64,000 nucleotides of DNA from Roseiconus nitratireducens (GCF_008629675.1 NZ_VWOX01000002.1:248001-312000), one strand, 5' to 3'. Shown: positions 1-10,513, counted from the stretch's first letter. A program made the numbers and translations. Notes: generated by a model not told the origin, from the sequence alone.

Positions 1-354
1 CAAAACGTCAAAGTGGTCACGCACACTTTCTCGCTCCCGCAATTCATCAGGTTGGACAGAGAAAACGGCCAATTTAAAGAAAAGGCGGAAATTCGACTGA
101 ATTCCCAGTCAAATTTTCAATCCTTCTGGAGTGAATAGTTAGACGTCCAGCTATCGGAGGGCAATTCGTGCACCGCTGCCGGTTTCTCGCCGCAGCATCT
201 GTCTGCATTGCCTCTTTTGACGAATTTCAAAAGCGATCAACCCGTTCAGATGCTTAAAGCCAACACCGGCGAAATGGCTGAATTGAATGCCGAGCAGTGC
301 AATTCATCAGTGCCAAGTGAAGCCTTTTATTCGCGACCCCGCATCAAGAAACTC
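1..354. other. Non-coding leader before the first sulfatase gene
   Basis: No convincing gene is seen. An open frame runs in from a TTG at 208, but its first 49 codons do not look like protein and precede a clean signal peptide at 355. The stretch probably holds the promoter of the sulfatase gene; no clear -35/-10 pair stands out. Confidence 0.5.
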
Positions 355-1935
355 ATGAACAGACCGACTCGTTCACTCTTCAGCATCGTCCTGGTCCTCG
401 CAAGCAGTACTGGCCATCTGGTTGCGGGCGATACCCGACCCAACGTCGTGTTTCTCGCCGTCGATGACATGAACGACTTTGTCGGATGCCTCGAGTCACG
501 CCCGAGTGCGATCACCCCCAACATTGATCGGCTTGCCTCCCGCGGCGTGTGCTTTACGAACGCTCACACCGCCGGCGTGTTTTGCGCGCCCAGTCGTGCG
601 GCGATTTTCTCGGGCCAGTACGCTTCAACGACCGGATGCTACACGACACCGCTGTATTTTGTGCATCGTCCGGAGCTTGAATCGCTCCAAACGAGCTTTG
701 CCAAAGCGGGATACTCGACCCTGGGCGCTGGCAAGCTGTTTCATCATCCCGCGGGAGCGATTGACCAACGTGGATGGACGGAGTTCTTCCTGCGTAATCA
801 GTTCCAGAAGAACGGCGGTTGGGCACTTGAATCGTGGAGCAGCGACACGCCCGTGCCACAGCCCTTTCCGGCCAGTGTCTACAACAAAGGCAAAGAAATT
901 ACCGGCGGACTGTTCCTGGAATGGGGAGCGATCCCAAACGACCAGGAAAGCGACATGGCCGACACGATACGAGCCGACTGGGCGGTCGATCAACTGAAAC
1001 GGAAACACGACAAGCCGTTTTTTCTGGCCTGCGGATTCTACGCGCCGCACTACCCGAACTACTGCCCGCAAAAGTATTTCGATCTGTACGATCGAGACGC
1101 CATCGAGACTCCTGCGTTCAAAGACGATGACCTGGCGGACCTTCCGGACAAGATTCGCAGGCAACGCCAGAATCGCAAAGCGTTTCACTACGATAAGCTC
1201 GTCGCGATGGGTGCCTGGAAGGACGCTCTGCACGGATACCTTGCCTGCAACAGCTACGCCGACGCGATGGTCGGGCGGATCCTGAACGCTCTTGAAACAA
1301 GCCCCTACGCCGACAATACCCTCGTCGTGCTATGGAGCGATCACGGTTATCACTTGGGCGAAAAAGGGCAATGGGGCAAGCACACGTTATGGGAACGCAC
1401 CTCCAACGTTCCGTTCGTGTGGGCCGGCCCCGGCGTGGCCGAAGGAGTCACGACCGACGTGACGGTCAGCCTGATTGACATCTATCCGACACTGGTTGAA
1501 AAATGCAGCTTGCCGACGCCCCGTCAGGAGTTGGAAGGTGTTTCGCTGGCATCGACGCTGAAGCATCCTACCGAAGCAGAAGACCGAACCGTGTATCTGC
1601 CCTACATGACCCCGGGAGAATATGCGGTGATCAATCGCGACTGGCGTTTCATCCACTATGACGACAAGAACCAAGAACTATACGACGTCAAAGAGGATCC
1701 GCACGAGTGGAACAACCTGGCAACCGACGCGCAGTACGCGGACGTCATCGCCAAGCTGCAGGATTCAGCGCCGACGGAATTCGCCGACCCGGAACCCAAA
1801 CTGAACGCGAGGCGTGATCTGGTCGTCGAGGGCGAAACCTTCCGCTGGGAGAAGGGCAATGGGAACTACGTTCCGCATCCCAAATACCTGCCATACAGCG
1901 ATCCCGCAATGCGGCGAAAGCAGTCGAAAGAGTAA
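355..1935 (+). CDS. Secreted sulfatase (iduronate-2-sulfatase-like)
   Basis: Hydrolyses sulfate esters, probably on sulfated algal polysaccharides, outside the cytoplasm. The 526-aa product has an N-terminal hydrophobic signal peptide (about residues 7-25). A VDD metal-binding pair lies at 37-38 and the sulfatase signature CAPSR at 77-81; Cys77 would be converted to formylglycine. A second metal motif, [20 protein letters not shown], follows around Asp329-His330. The ATG at 355 was chosen because the signal peptide begins there; a TTG at 208 would add 49 unlikely residues. It is the first of three co-directional sulfatase genes. The order VDD, CxPSR, SDHG is that of type I sulfatases. The exact substrate cannot be told from sequence. 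Confidence 0.92.
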   Translation: MNRPTRSLFSIVLVLASSTGHLVAGDTRPNVVFLAVDDMNDFVGCLESRPSAITPNIDRLASRGVCFTNAHTAGVFCAPSRAAIFSGQYASTTGCYTTPLYFVHRPELESLQTSFAKAGYSTLGAGKLFHHPAGAIDQRGWTEFFLRNQFQKNGGWALESWSSDTPVPQPFPASVYNKGKEITGGLFLEWGAIPNDQESDMADTIRADWAVDQLKRKHDKPFFLACGFYAPHYPNYCPQKYFDLYDRDAIETPAFKDDDLADLPDKIRRQRQNRKAFHYDKLVAMGAWKDALHGYLACNSYADAMVGRILNALETSPYADNTLVVLWSDHGYHLGEKGQWGKHTLWERTSNVPFVWAGPGVAEGVTTDVTVSLIDIYPTLVEKCSLPTPRQELEGVSLASTLKHPTEAEDRTVYLPYMTPGEYAVINRDWRFIHYDDKNQELYDVKEDPHEWNNLATDAQYADVIAKLQDSAPTEFADPEPKLNARRDLVVEGETFRWEKGNGNYVPHPKYLPYSDPAMRRKQSKE

Positions 1936-2046
1936 CGATGAAGTGATCCGTAACCGGCGTAGAGATACACCACTCCTTCGGCGCGGAACGCTGTCGAGAC
2001 GGAAAATCAGAAAGAACTTACGTCCAGCGGGACTTGCGAGCGAATA

Positions 2047-3516
2047 ATGAGCGTTGGCCTCTTAAAACACGTCGTCGTCTCAGCCGCCGTCCTGGCATTG
2101 TCCGCCGGTATTGTCGAAGCTTCCGACAAGCCGATGAATGTGCTGCTGCTGATCGTCGACGATCTCAACACTTGGTTGCTGGAAGAGCCCACGCGTTACT
2201 CGGGCCGAGTCGTCGCTCCCAACATCCAGCGCCTGGCGAAGCAGGGTGTTCTGTTTCACAACGCTTATACGGCCAGCCCGGTTTGCTCGCCTTCCCGGAC
2301 CGCGTTCCTTTCCGGCGTTGCACCGTGGAAATCGGGCGTCTCACGTAACGGAGTCAAAGTCGGCGACAGCAAAGTTCTGCAGGGGATTCCTTCGTTGTTC
2401 AAGACGTTTCAGGATCAGGGCTACTGGGTCGCGTCGTTCGGCAAGGTAACACACGGATACGACACCGGCGTGAATTATGAGGCCTCGATGAACCACAAGC
2501 GGACTCCGCCACCACCGGGTGCACCGCTCAATGGCATCGCTCGCAGCGCTGGTGGCAATTTAACCGAACGCGACTGGGGGGCAACTCATCTTGACGAAAA
2601 CGCTATGAGCGACAAGCGACTGGCCGACGCCGCGATTGAATCGCTGCATCGTGAGCATGACACACCTTTCTTCATCGCGTGCGGCCTGTTTCATCCGCAT
2701 TATCCGTGGTACGTCCCGCAAAAATACCTCGATATGTATTCGCTGGATGAGATTGAGCTGCCGCCGATGCGGGACGGAGATCTCAAAGACGTGCCCGCGT
2801 ACGGCCAGAAGCTGGTGAATCTTGGTTGGGACGAAAAAGTTAAGGAGAACGGTTTGGTCAAAGAAGCGATCCGCGGCTATCTGGCCAGTGTCACGTTCTC
2901 CGACACCCACGTGGGGCGAGTCTTGGACGCTCTCGACGACAGCCCACACCGCGACAACACGATCGTGATCCTGATCAGCGACCACGGTTTTCATCTCGGC
3001 GAGAAACAGAACTGGACGAAGGGGACGCTATGGGAAGAAGCGACGGACAGCGTGATGATGTGGCGGGTGCCGGGCGTGACTCAGCCGAATCAAGTTTGCA
3101 AGCGGCCGGTTTCATTGCTCGACCTCTACCCGACGCTTGTGGATCTGAACGGCATTGATAAGCCCTGCCATCTCGACGGTCAAACACTGCTGCCGTTGTT
3201 GAAAGACGTCACGGCCTCGCGGCCTCCTGGAGCCATCACCGTCTACGACGGTCACATGTCGGTTCGCACCGAAACCGCTCGATTCATCCGCTACTGGGAC
3301 GGCACGACCGAACTTTATGACCTCACCAGCGATCCTCACGAGTGGACGAACCAAACAGGAAACCCTCAATTCGCGGCGCTGAAAGCGAATCTCGCGGGGC
3401 TGCTTCCCCCGCAAGAAGAAATCGTCGAACCGTTGCCGAGTCGGCAGGCAGGAGCCGTCAATTCGACGCCCCGCAAGCCGAAGCCTGAGAACAGAAATCG
3501 GGAAAGTCGAAAATGA
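2047..3516 (+). CDS. Secreted sulfatase (iduronate-2-sulfatase-like)
   Basis: Second sulfatase of the cluster, 489 aa, beginning 111 bp after the first one ends. A hydrophobic signal peptide covers roughly residues 5-25. The VDD metal pair is at 38-39 and the signature CSPSR at 80-84 (Cys80 the predicted formylglycine). The ISDHGFHLGEKQNWTKGTLW motif follows near residue 315. It has the same architecture as its upstream neighbour, with YDLTSDPHEWTN near the C-terminus, typical of this sulfatase group. The last 30 residues are rich in Pro, Arg and Lys and look disordered. The short gap and shared direction suggest co-transcription. Substrate specificity is unknown. Confidence 0.92.
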   Translation: MSVGLLKHVVVSAAVLALSAGIVEASDKPMNVLLLIVDDLNTWLLEEPTRYSGRVVAPNIQRLAKQGVLFHNAYTASPVCSPSRTAFLSGVAPWKSGVSRNGVKVGDSKVLQGIPSLFKTFQDQGYWVASFGKVTHGYDTGVNYEASMNHKRTPPPPGAPLNGIARSAGGNLTERDWGATHLDENAMSDKRLADAAIESLHREHDTPFFIACGLFHPHYPWYVPQKYLDMYSLDEIELPPMRDGDLKDVPAYGQKLVNLGWDEKVKENGLVKEAIRGYLASVTFSDTHVGRVLDALDDSPHRDNTIVILISDHGFHLGEKQNWTKGTLWEEATDSVMMWRVPGVTQPNQVCKRPVSLLDLYPTLVDLNGIDKPCHLDGQTLLPLLKDVTASRPPGAITVYDGHMSVRTETARFIRYWDGTTELYDLTSDPHEWTNQTGNPQFAALKANLAGLLPPQEEIVEPLPSRQAGAVNSTPRKPKPENRNRESRK

Positions 3517-3668
3517 AGTCGCCATGAGAAACCTGTTTCATTCATCCAGCAACTGGCAATGCGTCTTCAGCTCTTCGACGAAAATGAAAGTTTCAATCGC
3601 CGATGCTCAAAAATGATGTTTGCCACGACGCTTCGTTCTCATCACCACACCACCCACGCGTTTTAGAA

Positions 3669-3770
3669 ATGGCTCAACGACTGCGGTTTGTATTCGCGTT
3701 GTCGTTGTTCGCCGTCACGGCGGTTTCAGACGCGGACAATGGCACAGCCCCACTAGGAAGGTCGATATGA
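3669..3770 (+). CDS. 33-aa signal-peptide-like ORF overlapping the next start codon
   Basis: A 33-codon reading frame starts at ATG 3669 and ends at TGA 3768-3770. It reads [20 protein letters not shown] followed by a short polar tail. It looks like a secretion signal with almost no mature protein. Its stop overlaps the ATG of the following sulfatase as ATGA, the usual arrangement for translational coupling. It could be a leader peptide that feeds ribosomes to the sulfatase start, the remnant of a deleted secreted-protein gene, or chance. Confidence 0.35.
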   Translation: MAQRLRFVFALSLFAVTAVSDADNGTAPLGRSI

Positions 3771-5347
3771 CTTTGAATTGGACATCGATACACTCACTTC
3801 GTGGTTTCGTAACTCTATACGCGATCACGTTCCTGCTGTCGGCCTCGCCGAGTCGTGCGGAGGGTGACGCTGAGAAGCCGAACATTGTTCTTCTGTTCAT
3901 TGATGACTGGGCGTGGAACGGGTCTCCAGTTGCAATGGATGACGCGATGCCGAATTCTCGCATGCCGATCCTGCAGATGCCGAATGTCGAGCGGTTGGCT
4001 CGTGAGGGAATGAAGTTCACCAACGCCTATGCCTCACCGCAGTGCTCTCCGTCGCGAGTCTGTGTGCAGACCGGCCAGTCCTCGCCGCGAAACGGCTTTA
4101 CCGTGTTTATGAACGACCGCGGACAGGATTACTTTGATGAAAAGGGCTACCCCGACTTTCCGGTGATTCCGTGCGTCTCGGACATGACGATCGACGCGGA
4201 CGCTGTGACGATTCCCGAAGCTTTGAAGCCGCTCGGATATGTGAGCGCCCATGTCGGCAAATGGCACATGCGAGGCAATCCCGGCGATGAGGGTTACGTG
4301 CTTCACGATGGCGACACCAGCAATACGCCGGGCAACACACTGCCGGAGGATGCCAAGCAGCGGCTCCCGGACGACCTGACCGATCCCAAGCTGATGTTCA
4401 GCGTCACCGAGAAGGCGCTTGGCTTCATGACTCAGCAGGCCAAAGCCGGCCAGCCGTTCTATTTGCAGATCTCACACTACGCGATGCACGAAGGTCGTGA
4501 ATGCCTGCCGGCGACGCGTGCCAAATACACGCGACACCCGCTCGTGCAGGCTTACTACCGGAAGATCGGAAAGACGGCTGAAACTGTCAAACGCAAGGAA
4601 GATCCGGCCATCTGGCTGGGCATGGGCGAAGACCTGGACGGACGCATTGGAACGGTGCTTGAGCGTATCAGCGAATTGGGTATCGAAGACAATACCTACG
4701 TCGTTCTGGTTTCCGACAACGGTTACCGACACCAGGAGCTCCTGCTGACGAAGGGGCTCAAGCAGCCCCACCACGCCGCAAAGTGGTGGGTCTGGCAGGG
4801 TGGCATTCGCGTTCCGATGATCGTCAAGGGGCCGGGCATCAAGGCGGGGTCAGTTTTCACGGGTAACGTTGTCAACTACGACTTCCTGCCGACGTTCGTT
4901 GATTGGGCCGGCGGTGATCCGGCCGCACTGAAAAACATTGACGGTGTCAGTCTGGCGTCATACATGGCAGGGGAATCGCCGACTGAGTCCTTCCTTGAGC
5001 GGAGTCTCTATTTTCATTACCCACACTACCGTACGACCATGCCGCACTCCGCCGTTGTCTCGGGTAATCGCAAGCTGCTGCATTTCTACGAGCGACCGGA
5101 CATTCCGATGCTTTTCGACCTGACGGACGACATGGGCGAAGTCCACAACCTTGCCGCGTCTCGACCGGAAGAACACCGCCGTCTCCATGATAAGATGATC
5201 GAATATTTCGATGAGGTTGGCGCCCGCATCCCAAAACCGAACCCGAAGTACGACTCGGCGATCTACAAGAAGTCGAAGGAATACCAAAAACGCGTCCAAT
5301 GGGGGCCATTTACCGGTAGCAGGCCACTTGACGAGGACGAGAAATGA
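3767..5347 (+). CDS. Secreted sulfatase (arylsulfatase-like)
   Basis: Third sulfatase of the cluster, 526 aa. The ATG at 3767 follows AGGAAGG at a good distance, so this start is preferred over a non-ATG start 147 bp upstream. A signal peptide covers about residues 10-31. IDD at 45-47 and the signature CSPSR at 93-97 (Cys93 the formylglycine precursor) are clear. [10 protein letters not shown] supplies the second metal site, with Asn in place of the His seen in the two neighbours. That change, plus the [14 protein letters not shown] segment, places it in a different sulfatase subgroup from the first two genes. The ATGA overlap with a 33-aa upstream frame suggests coupled translation. Confidence 0.92.
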   Translation: MTLNWTSIHSLRGFVTLYAITFLLSASPSRAEGDAEKPNIVLLFIDDWAWNGSPVAMDDAMPNSRMPILQMPNVERLAREGMKFTNAYASPQCSPSRVCVQTGQSSPRNGFTVFMNDRGQDYFDEKGYPDFPVIPCVSDMTIDADAVTIPEALKPLGYVSAHVGKWHMRGNPGDEGYVLHDGDTSNTPGNTLPEDAKQRLPDDLTDPKLMFSVTEKALGFMTQQAKAGQPFYLQISHYAMHEGRECLPATRAKYTRHPLVQAYYRKIGKTAETVKRKEDPAIWLGMGEDLDGRIGTVLERISELGIEDNTYVVLVSDNGYRHQELLLTKGLKQPHHAAKWWVWQGGIRVPMIVKGPGIKAGSVFTGNVVNYDFLPTFVDWAGGDPAALKNIDGVSLASYMAGESPTESFLERSLYFHYPHYRTTMPHSAVVSGNRKLLHFYERPDIPMLFDLTDDMGEVHNLAASRPEEHRRLHDKMIEYFDEVGARIPKPNPKYDSAIYKKSKEYQKRVQWGPFTGSRPLDEDEK

Positions 5348-5362
5348 ATCGCTTTGGCGACT

Positions 5363-5394
5363 GATCAAACCGGTCGCTCGGGCGACCGCTTGAT
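5363..5394 (+). terminator. Perfect inverted repeat after the sulfatase cluster
   Basis: GATCAA and TTGATC flank a CGGTCGC/GCGACCG stem with a TCGG loop, beginning 16 bp after the sulfatase stop. It would fold into a strong hairpin. There is no T-run after it, so it is either a factor-dependent terminator or a 3'-end stabiliser. Confidence 0.5.
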
Positions 5395-5481
5395 CTGTAC
5401 CGCTCGAACAGCGTTTCAAACAGGTGACGCACGCGTTGCAAAGCGAACGCGGCAGCGCATAAACGCACTCAGGTGGCTGCG

Positions 5482-5790
5482 ATGGCTCAGTATTACATGC
5501 CGCTCGGGCAGTCCGAGTCCGAAAGATTCCGGGATGCTCTGAAGGAACGCGGATATACGGTGAAGTCGCTGGCTGAAGTAATCTGGCATAAGCACTACGG
5601 TGACGGCGCGACCAAGTGGCTTCCTTGTCCCGAATCGCTGCGGTCCTTTTTGACAATGGGATGGATGTCGGGAAGGGACACACTGCCTGCCGAGTTGGTG
5701 TCCTACTTCGAAGAAGAATTGGGGGCTCCCCTCGTCGAATTGATTGAACGTCGCGACTCGAGCGGCGAAATCGGTGGGGACGACAGGTGA
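5482..5790 (+). CDS. Hypothetical protein, 102 aa
   Basis: A small soluble protein of unknown function with no signal peptide or membrane segment. It is rich in charged helices: ERFRDALKERGYTVKSLAEV, then SLRSFLTMGWMSGRDTLPAE, then an acidic C-terminus. The helical pattern resembles small helix-turn-helix proteins, but I recognise no family. ATG 5482 is chosen over a GTG at 5473; an AGG lies about 8 bp upstream of the ATG. It stands alone between the sulfatase cluster and a secreted protein gene. Confidence 0.5.
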   Translation: MAQYYMPLGQSESERFRDALKERGYTVKSLAEVIWHKHYGDGATKWLPCPESLRSFLTMGWMSGRDTLPAELVSYFEEELGAPLVELIERRDSSGEIGGDDR

Positions 5791-6007
5791 CTGCCCACCA
5801 CAGCCGTGAGAAGCCGTTTGCCTTGCAAAATGAAGTTCACCACAGTGTCAGGGCCTTCGCAATGCGTTTCCGATTGGCCGTCCAGGCAACTCGCGGCCGA
5901 GGTTGATCGGTTGCACATCTCACCAGCCTCGGAACTTGCCCGTAGCGTCTTCCTGGCTAAAAATGTGTCTCGCTACGTCTCCTCAAAACTCATCTCAGGA
6001 CGCACGA

Positions 6008-6577
6008 ATGAACTTGACCACCATGCGATTGCTTCTCGTTTTGGCCGGAATCGGCTTGACGTCTTCAGCGTTCGCGCAGCAGTTGGAACGGGTCAAGATT
6101 GACTTGCGAGACGCGGCATTCGCAGAGATCGACCCGGATGATGATTCGATCCTGACAATCGAATCGAATCGCGTCGACCCGGTCAAACGGCGACGTGTGA
6201 CTCCTGTCACTCGATGGAGAACCGAAGCCAGAACTCGAGTCGTGCTTGTTGATGGGGAGCAGAAAGAGCAAACGTATCTGGTCAAGATTCCGCTCACGGA
6301 GATGACGGTCCAGGAGTACTCGGTTGAGCACACCGACGCGACGCAACGCGCCGCATTTGATCTGTCCCAGGTGAAGCTCTGGAACTTGTCGGGGGAGAGT
6401 GTCCCGGCCGAGGAGATCAAGTCACGAGTGCCTAAGCGATTTCCGGTCATCCTGCTCCAGTCGCCCTGGGACGACAGCCAGCCGCTGACGGAAGCGCAAG
6501 CCGCAGTCCTTCGTGAAGGCACCTTGCTTCTCTACCCCGAAACCGCGGTCTGGCGATCCGGCGAACCGCAAGAATGA
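6008..6577 (+). CDS. Secreted hypothetical protein, 189 aa
   Basis: Function unknown. The N-terminus MNLTTMRLLLVLAGIGLTSS with SAFAQQ after it is a classic signal peptide with an Ala-x-Ala cleavage site near residue 22. The mature part is about 165 residues, mixed alpha/beta and charged, with no recognisable motif. An internal ATG five codons later (6023) is an equally possible start. It is followed after about 295 bp by another secreted protein gene in the same direction. Presence of a signal and normal codon use support a real gene; nothing supports a specific role. Confidence 0.7.
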   Translation: MNLTTMRLLLVLAGIGLTSSAFAQQLERVKIDLRDAAFAEIDPDDDSILTIESNRVDPVKRRRVTPVTRWRTEARTRVVLVDGEQKEQTYLVKIPLTEMTVQEYSVEHTDATQRAAFDLSQVKLWNLSGESVPAEEIKSRVPKRFPVILLQSPWDDSQPLTEAQAAVLREGTLLLYPETAVWRSGEPQE

Positions 6578-6872
6578 GCCATGGATCAGCATTGGCACGC
6601 CAGGAAAGCCGCCGGAAATCCCGCTGGCGCTTGGCCTCCGCGTCGATCACCAGGGAAACCGTTCGCGGAAACGTATTCGGCCCACTGACCCTGGTGTCCC
6701 TCGAATTCGTCCAAAGCGGAACCCGCAGTGGTGGGTCGAGTTCGGTAGGGCACCGGCTGGCCGAAAAAAATCTCAAAATTCAGCGTCACAGGACCGGCGT
6801 GGCAGGCTCCAAACACAATTGCACCTCAACGACCGCGCGCCGCTGTCATGAATCCACTCAACGGAGAATCCG

Positions 6873-7604
6873 ATGAGAAGACTGCTTCCCGTTGGCCTGA
6901 TCGCCTGCCTTGTCCTTGCGGAAGGTTTTTGCACCGACGCACTTTATGGAACGATTGCGGGTTGGGGGCACATGATTGACCCCGACGGCGACAGCCGGTT
7001 CGAAGTCGCCGCAGACCAGGTCACCATCGTCTTTGGTCCCGGACGCGACGGTCTGGACGCCGAAGGTGGCCCCGAAAAGATGAACGCTCCACGTGTCCTC
7101 CGATCACAAACAGGCGATTTCAGCGTCACGACGACCGTGAAAGGCAATCTGCCGCTACCGGAATTGCCTTACGCCTACATCAGTGGCGGCCTGGTTTTGA
7201 TGCAGGACGACCAGAACTACATCCGACTGGAACGAGCCAATTTTATCCGAGACGGAAAAAAGAGCTATTACACCAACTTCGAGCAGCGGATCGATGCCAA
7301 GCGGACGCGGATGGGAAGGTTTGTTGATTACGCGTTGGACGCTGAACGCGACGTCGAACTGCGTCTAGAAGTCAACGGCGAGAAGGTTCGCGCCTTGGTA
7401 CGTCAAGCTGGAGAACCGTGGCACGAGATGGGGACGGCGACCATCGACGCCAGCCAGGCGCAGCACGTTGGTATTTCGGGCGTCAAGACGATCGAGGAGG
7501 AAGTCCGAGTCACTTTCAAGGATTTTCAAATCGAACAAGCATCGAACATCGACGCGGCCGAAAGTTCGAAAATCAAACTTTCTCAGCCGATCGGACAGAA
7601 CTGA
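6873..7604 (+). CDS. Secreted DUF1349-like (concanavalin-A-fold) protein
   Basis: Probably a secreted carbohydrate-interacting protein. The 243-aa product starts with a signal peptide (MRRLLPVGLIACLVLAEG). The body has beta-strand-rich segments typical of DUF1349 proteins: a stretch around YAYISGGLVLMQDDQNYIRL, the charged ERDVELRLEVNGEKVRALVR strand, and HVGISG near the end. Such domains occur as add-ons to glycosidases and as stand-alone proteins in planctomycetes. GGAGAA just before ATG 6873 is a good ribosome binding site. The family assignment is by eye and moderately certain; ligand unknown. Confidence 0.7.
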   Translation: MRRLLPVGLIACLVLAEGFCTDALYGTIAGWGHMIDPDGDSRFEVAADQVTIVFGPGRDGLDAEGGPEKMNAPRVLRSQTGDFSVTTTVKGNLPLPELPYAYISGGLVLMQDDQNYIRLERANFIRDGKKSYYTNFEQRIDAKRTRMGRFVDYALDAERDVELRLEVNGEKVRALVRQAGEPWHEMGTATIDASQAQHVGISGVKTIEEEVRVTFKDFQIEQASNIDAAESSKIKLSQPIGQN

Positions 7605-7914
7605 TCAACCGCGGCCGCCGAATGGTGCAGTGATAACCCTTTGCAGCAGAAGCACGGCACTGCAGCAGCACGCAGACCCCACCAGATCGACCATGGTTAG
7701 CACGAATCCCGCGATTGCTTTCGACGAGTCCGTTTCGGTCATTGGTTGCGTCATTGAGCCTCGGGTGCTCGCATCCGGGACGCTGGATGCTGGTTGAGCA
7801 ACAATGGTTCAATCCTTCAGCTAGATGCCGCATGTCAGAATGCGTCTCTCGGCTAACTCGAGTAGGAAACCGCTGAGTCAAATGAATCTCGTTCGGCAAG
7901 AAACGCTTCAACGG
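7605..7914. other. Convergent intergenic region
   Basis: About 310 bp between the 3' ends of two convergent genes. Short open frames are present but none has a signal peptide, ribosome binding site or family motif. I see no hairpin followed by a T-run. No feature is called. Confidence 0.5.
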
Positions 7915-8982
7915 CTAATCGCGAATAAGAATCTCGCGATCGATGAACAGGTCATCCGGCGTGACCCAATCGGGTGCACGACGAATGTGTCCTTCATCGA
8001 AATGATCAAATTCCAAATCGAAGTGTTCGCGAAGCGGCTCACGGAAATCGACGGAATCAAAATCGAACACAGCATGGGGAACTTCGTCACCGACCAGCCA
8101 ATGAAACATCATGTGAGTCTGATGTGTTTCCGGCTTCCCTTTTCTGTAAAGAACTGACGCAATCTCAACACGTTTCGGCACCCAAATCTGGTCGTGCTCC
8201 ATCCAGTGGATACGGGCATGGCTAAAGAAGCCTTTGAAATCCTCCCTCGATCCGTTCGAGAATCGAACCTCGATAGGAAGGTAGGCGTCGACCGCACTTT
8301 GAACCATGACAAGATCGAACGAATTGTTTTTTCGTCCATACTTCCAATGGCTTTTCACGTTCCCTCTGGTGATCTCAACCGCGGAAACCAACTCGGACTT
8401 CTGAAAGAAAACCTTTTCGGCGCTTCCTCGATTCGCTTCGATACTCTCAAACTGGTTTCCAAAATCGACAATGTCATCGAAGGGATCGAAGTGGTAAACC
8501 TGAATGTAGTTTCGTTCTAAGAATCGATCCTCCGGTACGTTCTCAGGTTTCTCCTGGTACCGTCGCGGACCATTGACGATCCCGTCCGCGATCTTCAATG
8601 ATCCGCGGGAGCGAACCATTTCCTTCCACAGCTGATTCGAATCCCAGCAACGACCGTAGGCGTAAAAATGGAACTGCTTGCTTTGGTCTGCCGCCTGGAT
8701 TGCGTAGAACGGAATGATGACGGGCTGATCACCAGGGCCTCCAAGCACCTCCCGTCCCACGAAATGCTTCTCGCCCATCGCGACAAAGGCAAATCTCTTT
8801 GAAGCTTTATCGCGATTGGATACCAACTCTGCGATGCCGTCGAAAACCTTGGACTCCGGTCCGGTGAGATCGTTGTCGCGAGGGTCTTGCTTCCGGAACT
8901 GACAATGCGCTTCTGATGAACTAAGAATCAAAACAGTGAACAAGACGCATTGTTCGATCCGCCATTGCATGTCAGCACCCAT
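7915..8982 (-). CDS. Secreted hypothetical protein, ~355 aa
   Basis: Function unknown. The N-terminus (MQWRIEQCVLFTVLILSSSE then AHCQF) is a signal peptide. The mature protein is about 330 residues, mixed charge, with beta-rich segments such as HYTYGRC-like FHFYAYGRCWDSNQLWKEMV and a C-terminal region with alternating Asp/Phe (DFDSVDFREPLREHFDLEFD). No enzyme motif is seen. ATG 8982 and ATG 8970 are both possible starts; neither has a strong ribosome binding site, and a longer frame to 9021 is unlikely. The gene faces an intergenic space of about 270 bp that probably holds its promoter. Confidence 0.65.
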   Translation of the reverse strand: MGADMQWRIEQCVLFTVLILSSSEAHCQFRKQDPRDNDLTGPESKVFDGIAELVSNRDKASKRFAFVAMGEKHFVGREVLGGPGDQPVIIPFYAIQAADQSKQFHFYAYGRCWDSNQLWKEMVRSRGSLKIADGIVNGPRRYQEKPENVPEDRFLERNYIQVYHFDPFDDIVDFGNQFESIEANRGSAEKVFFQKSELVSAVEITRGNVKSHWKYGRKNNSFDLVMVQSAVDAYLPIEVRFSNGSREDFKGFFSHARIHWMEHDQIWVPKRVEIASVLYRKGKPETHQTHMMFHWLVGDEVPHAVFDFDSVDFREPLREHFDLEFDHFDEGHIRRAPDWVTPDDLFIDREILIRD

Positions 8983-9294
8983 CGTGGAGGGTAAAGTTCG
9001 AGAAGCTTCACCAGCATACAACGCCTGGCGGTGGGAACTCCCCGACCGTGCAATGGACCCTCAGGATCGCGTGTCGGTGCCCCATCTATCTGTCCGCTGA
9101 TTGTGAAGCCGTGTGTCTCGGAGAAGCAGTTGGAATGAACGCAACTTTCACGGAGTGAAAGGCGACAATGAAGTCAACACGCTGTTAGCTTAACAAGTGT
9201 TCGAACACTTCGCTGCCATGGCACCCAGACGGTTGGTGATCCTGCCAATCCCGAGCTCTGTCGGATGTGGCTGACTGCAGGGAACGCGGTCCAA

Positions 9295-9720
9295 CTAGCC
9301 TTCATCGCGATCGATGTGGTTCACGCGGTCGGGGTCGATTCCCGCCGATCTCAATCCGGATTTCCAACCCAAGTAAACAACATACAGGAATGCAATCTGC
9401 GGTCCCCAGCAGCAAAAAGAGGCAACGGAAAGCTCAAAGCCAGCTTCAGCGGCTCCCAGGAAAGCGGCGACCACCACTCCGAAGACGTACAGTCCGAAAA
9501 GCACACCCCCGGCAATGGCATAACGTGCGTTGCGTGTTCTCCCGTAGCGAGACATCAAAAACGCAATCGTTGGGCCGAAGACGTACAACAGGGCGCCGAT
9601 GGCGATGCTGCCGTCGTAGCCCGCCAGTCTCGCGAGCGCGAACACCAAGGCGAGCACAAAGGTTGCAACCAGAAGCTGCTGGATGCCAAACTGCGTCGGT
9701 TTCGGTTTCAGCTTGAGCAC
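9295..9720 (-). CDS. Small integral membrane protein, 141 aa
   Basis: Four hydrophobic segments are visible (about residues 14-32, 40-57, 66-86 and 95-115). The opening QFGIQQLLVATFVLALVFAL resembles the first helix of a group of membrane proteins common in planctomycetes. The start is GTG 9720, preceded by GGAATGG. Function unknown. The C-terminal tail is polar. The gene is on its own, pointing away from a GTG-started membrane protein gene on the other strand. Confidence 0.65.
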   Translation of the reverse strand: MLKLKPKPTQFGIQQLLVATFVLALVFALARLAGYDGSIAIGALLYVFGPTIAFLMSRYGRTRNARYAIAGGVLFGLYVFGVVVAAFLGAAEAGFELSVASFCCWGPQIAFLYVVYLGWKSGLRSAGIDPDRVNHIDRDEG

Positions 9721-10031
9721 CCCATTCCGTTTCCCGCCAGTTTCTTCTCAAGATCAAGGAGCGCGGTGAAACGATCACCGGTCAGCCCGAGGGCAACCGC
9801 AAAAGCCGGTTCCGGGTGCGGTGATTTACCGGGAATCAAAACACTGACGCTACCAATCTTTGGAACCGCCCCAAGAGCTGCGGGTGCAGTGTAGCGGTGC
9901 CTTGCACCCGGCGGGCGTCCGCTGACTTGCATTTTCCCCAAAGCGTGCAATAGACAGCATCGCCACCGCCTGGAGGGCTACACCGACTTCGTGACGAACC
10001 AACTTTCCGACGATCTTCCGATGGCATTTCT
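9721..10031. other. Intergenic region with hairpin and possible gene remnant
   Basis: About 310 bp between two divergent membrane-protein genes. A perfect 8-bp inverted repeat, CGGGTGCA/TGCACCCG, lies at 9881-9888 and 9903-9910. Two minus-strand frames on either side of the hairpin each give a protein-like stretch (one containing KIVGKLVRHEVGVALQAV, the other AFAVALGLTGDRFTALLDLE), as if a small gene had been broken by an insertion there. This is weak evidence and no gene is called. Confidence 0.35.
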
Positions 10032-10451
10032 GTGAAGACTCAGGTGCATCACCGCTCAAACCGCTTCATCGACACGGCTATCTTTGCGACCAACTTTTCG
10101 ATCGCAACGATCTTGCTCATGGCCTGCGTGATCGCAATCGCAACCGCGGACAACCCGTTCTCTTTTCTGAGTGGCCTGTTCCTGGTGGTTCCCGTTTTGG
10201 GATACGCGATAGCCGAATGGGCTTGCTGGTATCGAGAGCGAAATTGGCTCGGCCGACCGCTGGGAATCCTGAACCTGTTGCTGGCTGCGTTCTTCCTTTT
10301 TGCTGCCGCCACCAACGTCATCGAGGTGGCCCAGGATCGTGAATCGGTTGATCCATGGTTCCTTGTCGTCTTCGGACTTGGCTTCGGAATGTTTTCGGCC
10401 TACCTAGGCTACTGCGGTTGGCGACGAATTCGTCGAGCACCGTCACCGTGA
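10032..10451 (+). CDS. Small integral membrane protein, 139 aa
   Basis: Four predicted membrane helices (about residues 17-37, 42-62, 75-95, 105-125), with a Trp/Arg-rich loop WACWYRERNWLGRPLG between helices 2 and 3. The start is GTG 10032. There is no signal peptide cleavage site and no known motif. The product is probably an inner-membrane protein of unknown function. The 3' end faces a family A repeat and a convergent membrane-protein gene. Confidence 0.65.
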   Translation: MKTQVHHRSNRFIDTAIFATNFSIATILLMACVIAIATADNPFSFLSGLFLVVPVLGYAIAEWACWYRERNWLGRPLGILNLLLAAFFLFAAATNVIEVAQDRESVDPWFLVVFGLGFGMFSAYLGYCGWRRIRRAPSP

Positions 10452-10513
10452 TTCACTGGACGGGACCGTTGCTGTCGCCGCTCCGCGGCTGGTGGTGTTT
10501 AGGGCAGGCGTTT

